The notes below the pieces were generated by a model, which was not told the DNA's origin, searched no databases, and saw only the letters and a list, made by a program, of their open reading frames with translations. The translations under genes were made by a program, and so were the position numbers. This document shows, in pieces, positions 1-6,156 of a DNA stretch of 8,282 nt; position 1 is the stretch's first letter, and every line of letters begins with the position of its first letter. Source of the stretch: Actinomycetes bacterium (GTDB taxonomy: Bacteria > Actinomycetota > Acidimicrobiia > Acidimicrobiales > Microtrichaceae); assembly GCA_023423215.1 (NCBI GenBank), contig JAFAFZ010000226.1:1-8282 (forward strand), given 5' to 3'.

Positions 1-98
1 TCGCACGCCACCGTTGAGCCCGGGTCGTCCGCTCCGTCGTAACCACGACCGGATCGACTCCGTTGGGGCGTCGGTCCGGTCACGCCGAAGCGGACGAC

Positions 99-104
99 AG
101 GAGA
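99..104 (+). promoter_or_regulatory. Ribosome binding site that fixes the DrrA-like start
   Basis: AGGAGA lies 5 nt before a GTG codon at 110-112. The open frame continues upstream to a TTG at 14, but those extra 32 residues are arginine- and serine-rich and show no ATPase similarity. The family's N-terminus (an A-I-E-A-x-G-I-V-K-x-F block) begins right after the GTG. This site therefore favours translation from 110. Confidence 0.75.
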
Positions 105-109
105 CGAAG

Positions 110-1081
110 GTGAGCGACCTCGCGATCGAGGCGACCGGCATCGTGAAGACCTTCGGGGACGCACGTGCGGTCGACGGGGTGGACCTGGCGGTCCGGCCCG
201 GCACGGTGCACGGCTTCCTCGGGCCCAACGGTGCCGGCAAGACGACGACGATCCGGCTGCTCGCCACGCTGCTGTCCCTCGACGGCGGCTCGGCGCGGGT
301 CTTCGGCCACGACGTGACGACCGAGGCGGATGCGGTCCGCCGGCGGGTCAGCCTGACCGGGCAGTTCGCCTCCGTCGACGAGGACCTGACCGGCATCGAG
401 AACCTCGTGCTGCTCGGCCGGCTGCTCGGCTACAAGCCGGCGGCTGCCAAGGCCCGTGGCGCCGACCTGCTCGAGGCGTTCGGGCTGACCGAGGCCGCGG
501 ACAAGCAGGTGAAGAACTACTCGGGCGGCATGCGCCGCCGCCTGGACATCGCGGCCAGCATCGTCGTCACGCCGGACCTGATCTTCCTGGACGAGCCGAC
601 CACCGGGCTCGACCCGCGCAGCCGGAACCAGGTGTGGGACATCGTCCGGGCGCTCGTGGAAGAGGGCACCACGGTGCTGCTCACGACGCAGTACCTGGAA
701 GAGGCCGACCAGCTGGCGGACCGCATCTCGATCATCGACTCGGGCAAGGTCATCGCCGAGGGCACCGCCGTCGAGCTGAAGGCCTCGGTCGGCTCCGGTT
801 CGCTGCACGTGCGGCTGCACGACCCCGATCGTCGCCTCGACGCCGAGGCGATCCTGCGGCGCGTGCTCGACACGCCCGTGCAGCTCGAGTCCGACCGCGC
901 CGCGCTGTCCGCACGGGTGTCCGATCCCGAACGAGCGGGCGCCGCGCTCACCGAGCTGGGCGCCGCGGGCATCGCCGTCGGCGAGTTCGTGCTCGGCCAG
1001 CCCAGCCTGGACGAGGTGTTCCTCGCCCTGACCGGCCACCCCGCCACCGACCCCTCCGACGACCCGACCGCCGCCGACTAA
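110..1081 (+). CDS. ABC exporter ATP-binding protein, DrrA family (daunorubicin-resistance type)
   Basis: This is the cytoplasmic ATPase of a two-component ABC-2 exporter of the daunorubicin/polyketide-antibiotic resistance type; it should power efflux through the permease encoded just downstream. From the GTG at 110 it has 323 residues, a normal length for DrrA. Visible motifs are Walker [10 protein letters not shown] (38-46), Q-loop Gln85, the signature YSGGM (137-141), Walker B LIFLDEP (157-163) and the D-loop GLD (166-168). The usual H-loop histidine is glutamine (Q194 in [17 protein letters not shown]), as is usual in DrrA proteins. Residues from about 225 onward form the DrrA-type C-terminal extension, ending in a family-like [11 protein letters not shown] block at about 300-310. 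It is followed after 17 nt by the permease start, so the two are surely co-transcribed. The substrate cannot be deduced; no antibiotic biosynthesis genes or regulator are visible beside it. Confidence 0.94.
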   Translation: MSDLAIEATGIVKTFGDARAVDGVDLAVRPGTVHGFLGPNGAGKTTTIRLLATLLSLDGGSARVFGHDVTTEADAVRRRVSLTGQFASVDEDLTGIENLVLLGRLLGYKPAAAKARGADLLEAFGLTEAADKQVKNYSGGMRRRLDIAASIVVTPDLIFLDEPTTGLDPRSRNQVWDIVRALVEEGTTVLLTTQYLEEADQLADRISIIDSGKVIAEGTAVELKASVGSGSLHVRLHDPDRRLDAEAILRRVLDTPVQLESDRAALSARVSDPERAGAALTELGAAGIAVGEFVLGQPSLDEVFLALTGHPATDPSDDPTAAD

Positions 1082-1098
1082 CATCTCGAGGAGACCCG

Positions 1099-1956
1099 AT
1101 GAGCGCCACCACCCCCGACTCCCTCGCCGGCGCCGATGCCGCCACCGTCTCGGCCGCCGCGCTGCGCGCCGCGCTGGCCGAGGGCGAACGCCCGAGCCGC
1201 CCGAGCTCGCTGTCCGCATCGCTGACCTTCGGGTGGCGCGCCGTGCTGAAGATCAAGCACATCCCGATGCAGCTCTTCGACGTGACCGCCTTCCCGATCA
1301 TGATCACGCTGACGTTCACGTACCTCTTCGGCGGCGCGCTCGCCGGATCGCCGAAGGAGTACCTGCACCAGCTGCTGCCCGGCATCCTCGTCGTCAGCAT
1401 CGTGATGATCACGATGTACACCGGCGTCGCCATCAACACCGACATCCACAAGGGCGTCTTCGACCGCTTCCGCTCGCTGCCGATCTGGCAGCCGTCGGTC
1501 CTGGTGGGCGCGCTGCTCGGCGACGTGATCCGCTACACGGCCGCGTCCGTCGTCATCGTGACGCTCGGCCTGGTGCTCGGGTTCCGACCCGAGGGCGGCG
1601 TCGTCGGTGTCGTGGCGGCAGTGGCGCTGCTGCTGGTGTTCGCGTTCTGCATCAGCTGGATCTGGACCCTCGTCGGCCTGCGCTCGCAGACGCCCGAGTC
1701 GGTCATGTCGGTCAGCATGCTGTTCATCTTCCCGCTGACCTTCGCGAGCAACGTCTACGTCGACCCCGCCACGATGCCCGGTTGGATCCAGGCGGTCGTG
1801 AAGGTCAACCCGATCAGCCACCTGGCCACCGCCGCCCGTGGGCTGATGCACGGCGACGTCGACATGAGCCAGGTCGGCTGGGTGCTGCTGGCGTGCGCAG
1901 TGCTGCTCGCCGTCTTCGGCCCGCTCACGATGCACGCCTTCAAGGCCGAGCGCTGA
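1099..1956 (+). CDS. ABC-2 type exporter permease, DrrB family
   Basis: This is the membrane partner of the preceding ATPase, forming the export channel in the cytoplasmic membrane. It has 285 residues. The ATG at 1099 has a strong Shine-Dalgarno GAGGAG at 1088-1093. The first 45 or so residues are a polar, Ala/Ser-rich cytoplasmic tail, longer than in many DrrB proteins. About six hydrophobic segments follow, near 62-80, 92-113, 143-162, 167-191, 203-220 and 259-277. Between the second and third lies D-I-H-K-G-V-F-D-R-F-R-S-L-P (115-128), the cytoplasmic coupling motif typical of DrrB/ABC-2 permeases. N-P-I-S-H (237-241) before the last segment is also characteristic. It is the last gene of the operon: a strong hairpin follows 25 nt after the stop. 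Confidence 0.94.
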   Translation: MSATTPDSLAGADAATVSAAALRAALAEGERPSRPSSLSASLTFGWRAVLKIKHIPMQLFDVTAFPIMITLTFTYLFGGALAGSPKEYLHQLLPGILVVSIVMITMYTGVAINTDIHKGVFDRFRSLPIWQPSVLVGALLGDVIRYTAASVVIVTLGLVLGFRPEGGVVGVVAAVALLLVFAFCISWIWTLVGLRSQTPESVMSVSMLFIFPLTFASNVYVDPATMPGWIQAVVKVNPISHLATAARGLMHGDVDMSQVGWVLLACAVLLAVFGPLTMHAFKAER

Positions 1957-1981
1957 GGTTCACCCGCCCCGCGCTGTTGGA

Positions 1982-2030
1982 TCTTCGGGTGCGATCTCGC
2001 GCTCTGGGCGCGCAGGATCGCACCTGAAGA
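1982..2030. terminator. Long hairpin between convergent genes, probable bidirectional terminator
   Basis: The left arm TCTTCGGGTGCGATC (1982-1996) pairs with GATCGCACCTGAAGA (2016-2030) over 15 positions, with a single G-T pair. Inside it CGCGC (1998-2002) pairs with GCGCG (2008-2012) around a TCTGG loop, so nearly the whole element folds. It lies between the stop of the plus-strand permease (1956) and the stop of the minus-strand oxidoreductase (2054), where a two-way terminator is expected. No clear T-run follows on either side, as is common in high-GC actinobacteria. It could also be a copy of a dispersed palindromic repeat. Confidence 0.7.
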
Positions 2031-2053
2031 CCTCACTCCGCTGGAGCCGGCCC

Positions 2054-2929
2054 TCAGCTGCGGTAGGCGCTGATCGTGGTGTCGGCGTAGCGGCGCAGGG
2101 CGTCGATCTTCTCCTGCAGCGGCTGGGTGTCGGGGCCGACCTCGTAGGGCCAGCGGAAGCCGACCATCACCTCGGTGACGCCCTGCTCCTCGAGGCCGCG
2201 CAGCCCGTCGACCGAGTAGGCATCCGCGCTGATCACCTGGATCTCGAACGGCTCGTCCGCCTTGTCGGTCTGCGCGCGCAGCTCGTGCAGCCGGGCGATC
2301 ATCGTCGGCAGGTCCTCGTGCTCCCCGCCGCCGTGGATCCAGCCGTCCAGACGGGCCGCACGCTTCAGCGCCGCTTCGGAGTGGCCGCCGACGAGCAAGG
2401 GAACGTGCTGGTCGGGCACCGGGCAGATCTGGATCGACGGGATGTCGTACATCTCGCCGTGGTGCTCGTAGAACTCGCCGGAGAGCAGGCCCTCGAGCAC
2501 CTCGATGCACTCGTCCATGCGCTTGCCGCGCTTCGCCCAGGGCGTCTCGGTCAGCGCGTAGTCGTCGGGCCACGGGCTGACGCCGACACCTAGGTTCACT
2601 CGACCGCCGCTCATGACCGCCGCGCTCGAGGCCAGCTTCGCGGTGTGCACCGGGTGGCGGATCGGGAGCTTCAGCACCGAGATCGTGAAGCGGATGCGCT
2701 CGGTCACCGTGCCGAGCGCGCCGATCAGCACGAAGGGCTCGATGAACGGCTTCTCCTGCAGGAACTCGCGCGAGCCGTCCGGGTTGAAGGGGTACTTCGA
2801 GTCCGAGACCTCGGGGTAGGCCACCGAGTCCGGCACCAGGAACGAGTCGAAGCCCGCGTCCTCGGCCGCCTGCGCGAGCGGCACGTAGAACGACGGATCG
2901 GTCATCGCCTCGGCGTAGCAGAACCTCAT
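2054..2929 (-). CDS. LLM class (luciferase-like) F420-dependent oxidoreductase
   Basis: This is a 291-residue TIM-barrel enzyme of the bacterial luciferase-like monooxygenase superfamily, in the branch usually annotated as F420-dependent. Visible family blocks are A-A-E-D-A-G-F-D-S-F-L-V-P-D (21-34), the T-E-R-I-R-F strand (76-81), S-G-G-R-V-N-L-G-V-G-V-S-P-W (107-120), then W-A-K-R-G-K-R-M-D-E (131-140) and V-P-L-L-V-G-G-H-S-E-A-A-L-K-R-A (177-191). The last two are typical of this group and contribute to cofactor phosphate binding and the C-terminal helices. The ATG at 2929 gives a normal short N-terminus (M-R-F-C-Y-A-E), with a G-rich GGGGGA as a possible Shine-Dalgarno about 6 nt upstream. 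The start is 70 nt beyond the end of the alkC-like gene, so it may share that transcript or use its own promoter. Substrate unknown; F420 rather than FMN use is inferred from family and host type. Confidence 0.92.
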   Translation of the reverse strand: MRFCYAEAMTDPSFYVPLAQAAEDAGFDSFLVPDSVAYPEVSDSKYPFNPDGSREFLQEKPFIEPFVLIGALGTVTERIRFTISVLKLPIRHPVHTAKLASSAAVMSGGRVNLGVGVSPWPDDYALTETPWAKRGKRMDECIEVLEGLLSGEFYEHHGEMYDIPSIQICPVPDQHVPLLVGGHSEAALKRAARLDGWIHGGGEHEDLPTMIARLHELRAQTDKADEPFEIQVISADAYSVDGLRGLEEQGVTEVMVGFRWPYEVGPDTQPLQEKIDALRRYADTTISAYRS

Positions 2930-2977
2930 GACACGTCCCCCGTTCCCCTCGACGGCCCCTGCGCCGTGGTGGCGGGG

Positions 2978-2983
2978 ACCGTA
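2978..2983 (-). promoter_or_regulatory. Possible -10 box for the LLM oxidoreductase gene
   Basis: Read on the minus strand this is TACGGT, fitting the actinobacterial TANNNT -10 consensus, and identical to the -10 proposed for the oxygenase gene at the right of the window. It would give a 5' leader of about 40 nt before the ATG at 2929. No convincing -35 is seen (at best CCTGAC with a short spacer, at the end of the alkC-like gene). One hexamer in GC-rich DNA is weak evidence. Confidence 0.3.
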
Positions 2984-2999
2984 CCCGACCCCGCGACCG

Positions 3000-4148
3000 T
3001 CAGGGAACGCGCAGCTCGAAGGTGTCGGACGCGACGACCCGGCCGTTGACCTGGACCTCGACCAGGTGCTCGCCCGGCCGGTAGGTGCGGATCGTCACGG
3101 GCTTCATGCTGTGGCGCTTGGTCAGCGTGCGCTGCTCCCCCGCCGCCAGGTCGAAGGTCGACCACTTGAACACCTTGGGCCCGAGCTTGTCGTTCGCCAG
3201 GCGCAGGTGCACGACGTGGTCCACCACCACGCGGTGGTCGACGTCGTCGAGCGAGCGCAGCACCAGCAGCAGCTCGGCGTGCTCGCCGACGGTGACGACG
3301 GGAGTCGTCACCCGGAACTCGAGCACCTCGATCGGGACGTCGGGGTCGTGGCCGAGCAGCCGCATGGTGTCCGGATCGCCCGCCTTCACCAGGGTGCGCA
3401 GGCCGCGGCGGATCACCCAGTCGATGCGCTGCGCCGTCGTCTCGTCGCCTGCCGACGCGGCCGCAGCGCCCTGTTCGGCCCAGCGGTGCGCCGTCGCGAG
3501 CGCCAGGTCGACGTCCACCTTGCACAGGTCGTTCAGGTGGTTCGACACCGAGCGCCGGACGAACTCGGAGGGGTCGTCGACCAGTCGGTCCAGCAGGTGC
3601 ACCGCGTAGCCGGGATCGGCCTCGGCGACGGCCAGCCGCGGCGCCCAGGGCAGTCGCGGTCGTGTGCCCTCGGAGACGAGGCGTCGCACGTGCTCGTCGT
3701 CGCGGCCCGCCCACTCGGCGAAGCGGTCGAGCACACCCGCCGGATCGTCGTCGATGAAGGGACGCACCGCGAACTCGCCGGTCGAGTACGGCGTCAGCCG
3801 GGCCAGCAGCTCGAGCGCCTGCTCGGGCGAGTCGCGCCCCGCTCGGGCGACCCAGTCGGTGACCGGCCACATGAACAGCCCGTCCATCGTCTCGACGCCG
3901 ACCAACCGGTCGACGACCGCCACGGCGGCGGCGAAGTCCGACGGCAGGCAGAACTGCAGCGCATGTGCGACCTGGGCGACACGTGCCTTCAGCTCCAGGT
4001 CCTCGATGCCGTCGCCGGCGAGCGCCACGAACTGCTCCCGTTCGAAGGTCGGGTCCGCTGCGGCGAACGCGTCGGCCATGCGCCGCACCGCGGCCGGGTC
4101 GAGGAAGTGCTTGAACGCCCCGGCGTCCTCTCGTGCGTCCTTCGGCAT
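3000..4148 (-). CDS. alkC: AlkC-type DNA alkylation repair protein with C-terminal Ig-like domain
   Basis: This is a HEAT-like-repeat DNA glycosylase of the AlkC/AlkD superfamily. Characterised AlkC enzymes remove 3-methylcytosine, 3-methyladenine and 1-methyladenine from DNA without flipping the base. The 382 residues split into an alpha-helical HEAT-like part (about 1-270) and a beta-rich C-terminal part (about 272-382). AlkC hallmarks are E-H-V-R-R-L-V-S-E-G-T-R-P-R-L-P-W-A-P (152-170), S-E-F-V-R-R-S-V-S-N-H-L-N-D-L-C-K (194-210) and G-L-R-T-L-V-K-A-G-D (249-258). The C-terminal part, with alternating hydrophobics and a Y-R-P-G-E-H-L-V-E-V-Q-V-N-G block (356-369), looks like the Ig-like domain that distinguishes AlkC-alpha from AlkC-beta. 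The ATG at 4148 is chosen because the helix L-D-P-A-A-V-R-R-M-A starts soon after it, as in relatives; no strong Shine-Dalgarno is seen. A poor -10 (GAGACT, 7 nt upstream) would allow leaderless translation. The gene diverges from the lipoprotein gene across a gap of about 90 nt. The symbol rests on motif recognition. Confidence 0.88.
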   Translation of the reverse strand: MPKDAREDAGAFKHFLDPAAVRRMADAFAAADPTFEREQFVALAGDGIEDLELKARVAQVAHALQFCLPSDFAAAVAVVDRLVGVETMDGLFMWPVTDWVARAGRDSPEQALELLARLTPYSTGEFAVRPFIDDDPAGVLDRFAEWAGRDDEHVRRLVSEGTRPRLPWAPRLAVAEADPGYAVHLLDRLVDDPSEFVRRSVSNHLNDLCKVDVDLALATAHRWAEQGAAAASAGDETTAQRIDWVIRRGLRTLVKAGDPDTMRLLGHDPDVPIEVLEFRVTTPVVTVGEHAELLLVLRSLDDVDHRVVVDHVVHLRLANDKLGPKVFKWSTFDLAAGEQRTLTKRHSMKPVTIRTYRPGEHLVEVQVNGRVVASDTFELRVP

Positions 4149-4227
4149 GGGCGACAGTCTCGCCCGAGCTCGGGGTCGTCCGGGACGCGCTGCCCGACGT
4201 GCCGCCGACCCGGGCGAGAACCGGCCC

Positions 4228-4233
4228 TACGAT
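4228..4233 (+). promoter_or_regulatory. -10 box of a probable leaderless promoter
   Basis: TACGAT matches the TANNNT consensus, and exactly 7 nt separate it from the ATG at 4241-4243. That is the usual spacing when transcription starts at the A of the start codon. A less likely ATG overlaps the box at 4232. No clear -35 is visible. It lies in the short divergent space between the alkC-like gene and the lipoprotein hydrolase gene. Confidence 0.5.
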
Positions 4234-4240
4234 GCGCCGC

Positions 4241-4267
4241 ATGCGCTTCGAGCTCCTCGGCGACTGA
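4241..4267 (+). other. Short 8-codon reading frame at the leaderless ATG (frameshifted 5' end or gene remnant)
   Basis: ATG at 4241 opens M-R-F-E-L-L-G-D followed by TGA at 4265-4267. Every codon before the stop ends in G or C, as real genes here do. The downstream lipoprotein gene is in the next frame: skipping one base at 4265 would join this frame to D-R-P-L-S-P and the arginine-rich signal peptide. It could therefore be the true 5' end of the lipoprotein gene separated by a 1-nt indel or sequencing error, a short upstream leader peptide, or the relic of another gene. M-R-F-E-L-L-G also resembles the first residues of AfsR/SARP-type regulators, which may be chance. Confidence 0.4.
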
Positions 4268-4274
4268 TCGTCCG

Positions 4275-5258
4275 CTGTCCCCCTCGTCGTCGTTCCGGAT
4301 CCGTCGCAGGCGCGCTCGCCGCCTGCTCGGCGCGCTCGCCGTCCTGACCTTCGTGGTGCTGGCCGCCGCGTGCGGATCGGACGACGAGACGCCGCCGCCG
4401 ACCTCGATGGCCCCGCCGCGTGAGGTCGACCTGGCGTACGGCCCGATCGTGGGCTGTGGGACGAACGACCAGGACTGCGGCGGGTCGCAGGAGCTCGACA
4501 TCTACCGCTCGGACGCGCTCGGCGTGAAGCCGGTGGTGCTGTGGCTGCACGGCGGCGGGTTCGTCGGCGGTGACAAGCAGGGCTCGGTCTCCGCCTACGT
4601 GCAGCCGTTGCTGGACGACGGCTGGGACGTCGTCGCCGCCAACTACCGCTTGACCACCGACGACGGACAGAACCCGTTCCCGACCGCACTGATGGATGCG
4701 AAGCGTGCGGTGCGGTGGATCAAGGCCAACGCCACGACCCAGGGCTGGGATCCGACCGCCGTCGCCGCGATGGGTCACTCCGCCGGCGGGAACCTGGTCG
4801 AGCTGCTCGCCGCCACCTCCGGCGATCCGGAGCTGGAGCCCGCCGACCTGCCGCCCGAGCTGGCTGCGGTCGACTCGTCGATCATCGCCGCCGTCGCGCT
4901 CGCGCCCGTGGCGGACCTGACCGAGTTCGTCGAGCAGCCGATGTTCACCGACGCGGTGCGCCGCTACGTGCAGTGCGGCCGCGAGTGCGACGCCCAGCTG
5001 CTGGACGGTTCGGTGCAGACCCACGTCGGACCCGACGCCGCGCCGGTCCTGGCGATCCACGGTGCGGACGACCCGTGGGCCGCGCCGTCGCAGGGACAGC
5101 TGGTGCAGCAGGCGTACGAGGACGCCGGCATCGGCGACCGCTACGAGATGATCGTCGTCGACGACGGCCCCGAGGAGTTCCGTGCCCACGTGCCGGACCT
5201 GGAGCGCTGGATCGACACGATCATCGACTTCCTGAACTCGCTCCTGCCCACGGCGTAG
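4275..5258 (+). CDS. Exported lipoprotein alpha/beta hydrolase (carboxylesterase/lipase-like), start uncertain
   Basis: This is a serine hydrolase of the alpha/beta fold, BD-FAE/esterase type, anchored outside the membrane by a lipidated cysteine. The signal peptide is R-I-R-R-R-R-A-R-R, a hydrophobic stretch L-L-G-A-L-A-V-L-T-F-V-V-L, then lipobox L-A-A-A-C with Cys at codon 4371. Counting that Cys as 1, the mature chain has 295 residues: oxyanion motif HGGGF (60-64), nucleophile elbow GHSAGGN (135-141, Ser137), a likely acid in G-A-D-D-P-W (Asp233 or Asp234) and His273 in R-A-H-V-P-D. Four further cysteines (29, 36, 202, 206) form two close pairs that could be disulfides outside the cell. 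No ATG, GTG or TTG lies in this frame between the stretch antisense to alkC and the signal peptide core; the first, GTG 4353, would cut away most of the signal. CTG 4275 is used here only as a nominal limit; a frameshift joining ATG 4241 is the main alternative. The natural ester substrate is unknown. Confidence 0.82.
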   Translation: MSPSSSFRIRRRRARRLLGALAVLTFVVLAAACGSDDETPPPTSMAPPREVDLAYGPIVGCGTNDQDCGGSQELDIYRSDALGVKPVVLWLHGGGFVGGDKQGSVSAYVQPLLDDGWDVVAANYRLTTDDGQNPFPTALMDAKRAVRWIKANATTQGWDPTAVAAMGHSAGGNLVELLAATSGDPELEPADLPPELAAVDSSIIAAVALAPVADLTEFVEQPMFTDAVRRYVQCGRECDAQLLDGSVQTHVGPDAAPVLAIHGADDPWAAPSQGQLVQQAYEDAGIGDRYEMIVVDDGPEEFRAHVPDLERWIDTIIDFLNSLLPTA

Positions 5259-5271
5259 AGGGCGGTGCTGC

Positions 5272-5316
5272 GCGGCCGAGCCGCTGCTGCCCCGGTCAGC
5301 CGCTGCCCCGAGCGGT
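5272..5316. terminator. Two small hairpins between convergent genes, possible terminators
   Basis: GCGGC (5272-5276) pairs with GCCGC (5280-5284) around a CGA loop, shortly after the lipoprotein gene stop at 5258. GCCGCT (5299-5304) pairs with AGCGGT (5311-5316), including one G-T pair, and touches the crotonase stop codon. They occupy the 57-nt gap between convergent genes, which is the right place, but the stems are short and there is no T-run. Confidence 0.3.
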
Positions 5317-6107
5317 CAGACGCCGCTGCCGCCGCGGCCCTCGCCGCCGACGAAGCGACCGACCGCCGCGGCGGTCTCCTCGGAGTTCACCGAGTCCAGT
5401 CCGAGCTGGGTCTCCAGCCGCATGGCGTCGACGTGGGGCAGGTCCCACTGGGCGAGCGCGACGTGTCGGTCGTTGCGCATGCAGAGCTGCGGGAAGCTCG
5501 ACAGGTGCGTCGCCAGCTCGACCGCGGTGTCGAGCGCGGCGCCGGGCTCGCACAGGCGGTTGACCAGGCCCATCGACCGGGCCTCGTCGCCCGAGACGCC
5601 GCGCCCGGTGAGGATCAGGTCCATGGCGTGGCTCTGGCCGATCAGCCGCGGCAGCCGCACCGCACCGCCGTCGATGAGCGGGACGCCCCAGCGTCGGCAG
5701 TAGACGCCGAAGACCGCGTCGTGCGCGGCGACCCGCAGATCGCACCAGATGGCGAGCTCGATGCCGCCCGCGACGGCGTAGCCCTCGACCGCGGCGATCA
5801 CGGGCTTCGAGAGCTGCAGCCGAGTCGGTCCCATCGGGCCGGGCTCGTCCTGGTCCTCGAGCACGCGGTTGCCGCGCCCGGCGGCGATCGCACCGAGATC
5901 GGCGCCCGAGCAGAACGTGCCGCCGGCGCCGGTGAGCACGGCGACGCTCTGGTCCGGGTCGAGGTCGAACGCCTGGAACGCCTGGTGCAGCGCCGCGGCG
6001 GTAGGACGGTCGACGGCGTTGCGGACCTCGGGCCGGTCGATCGTGACGATCGTGACCGGACCGACGGTGCGCACCTGCACCGTCCCGGTCGTGTCGGTGT
6101 CGCTCAT
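5316..6107 (-). CDS. Crotonase/enoyl-CoA hydratase family protein lacking one catalytic glutamate
   Basis: This 263-residue crotonase-fold protein should bind an acyl-CoA thioester in the cytoplasm. The oxyanion-hole segments are F-C-S-G-A-D-L (65-71) and E-G-Y-A-V-A-G-G-I-E-L-A (108-119). The Glu in GGIEL (E117) matches the first catalytic Glu of classical hydratases (Glu144 in the rat enzyme). The second Glu, normally in a Q-P-E motif, is absent: the aligned stretch is F-G-V-Y-C-R-R-W-G-V-P (133-143), with Cys137 at about that place. This C-R-R-W-G-V-P-L-I-D-G-G pattern is a recognisable actinobacterial subgroup usually named only enoyl-CoA hydratase family, so straightforward 2-enoyl-CoA hydration is doubtful. 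The ATG at 6107 has GGAGGG (complement of 6112-6117) 4 nt upstream. The preceding hydrolase gene ends 49 nt upstream on the same strand, suggesting co-transcription. The C-terminus ends in a Gly-rich tail. Confidence 0.92.
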   Translation of the reverse strand: MSDTDTTGTVQVRTVGPVTIVTIDRPEVRNAVDRPTAAALHQAFQAFDLDPDQSVAVLTGAGGTFCSGADLGAIAAGRGNRVLEDQDEPGPMGPTRLQLSKPVIAAVEGYAVAGGIELAIWCDLRVAAHDAVFGVYCRRWGVPLIDGGAVRLPRLIGQSHAMDLILTGRGVSGDEARSMGLVNRLCEPGAALDTAVELATHLSSFPQLCMRNDRHVALAQWDLPHVDAMRLETQLGLDSVNSEETAAAVGRFVGGEGRGGSGV

Positions 6108-6156
6108 GGGTCCCTCCGTTGCTCGGGTGTCCGTCGGGTGCTGCTGTTCGGTGCCC

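Noticed and set aside
14..109. N-terminal extension of the DrrA-like ATPase from TTG at 14
   Set aside because: The extra residues are Arg/Ser-rich with no ATPase similarity, and a good Shine-Dalgarno points to GTG at 110.
2928..4240. Very long plus-strand open frame running opposite the alkC-like gene into the esterase gene
   Set aside because: It is the antisense of a well-supported gene in GC-rich DNA and encodes low-complexity sequence; only the part from about 4270 onward is real.
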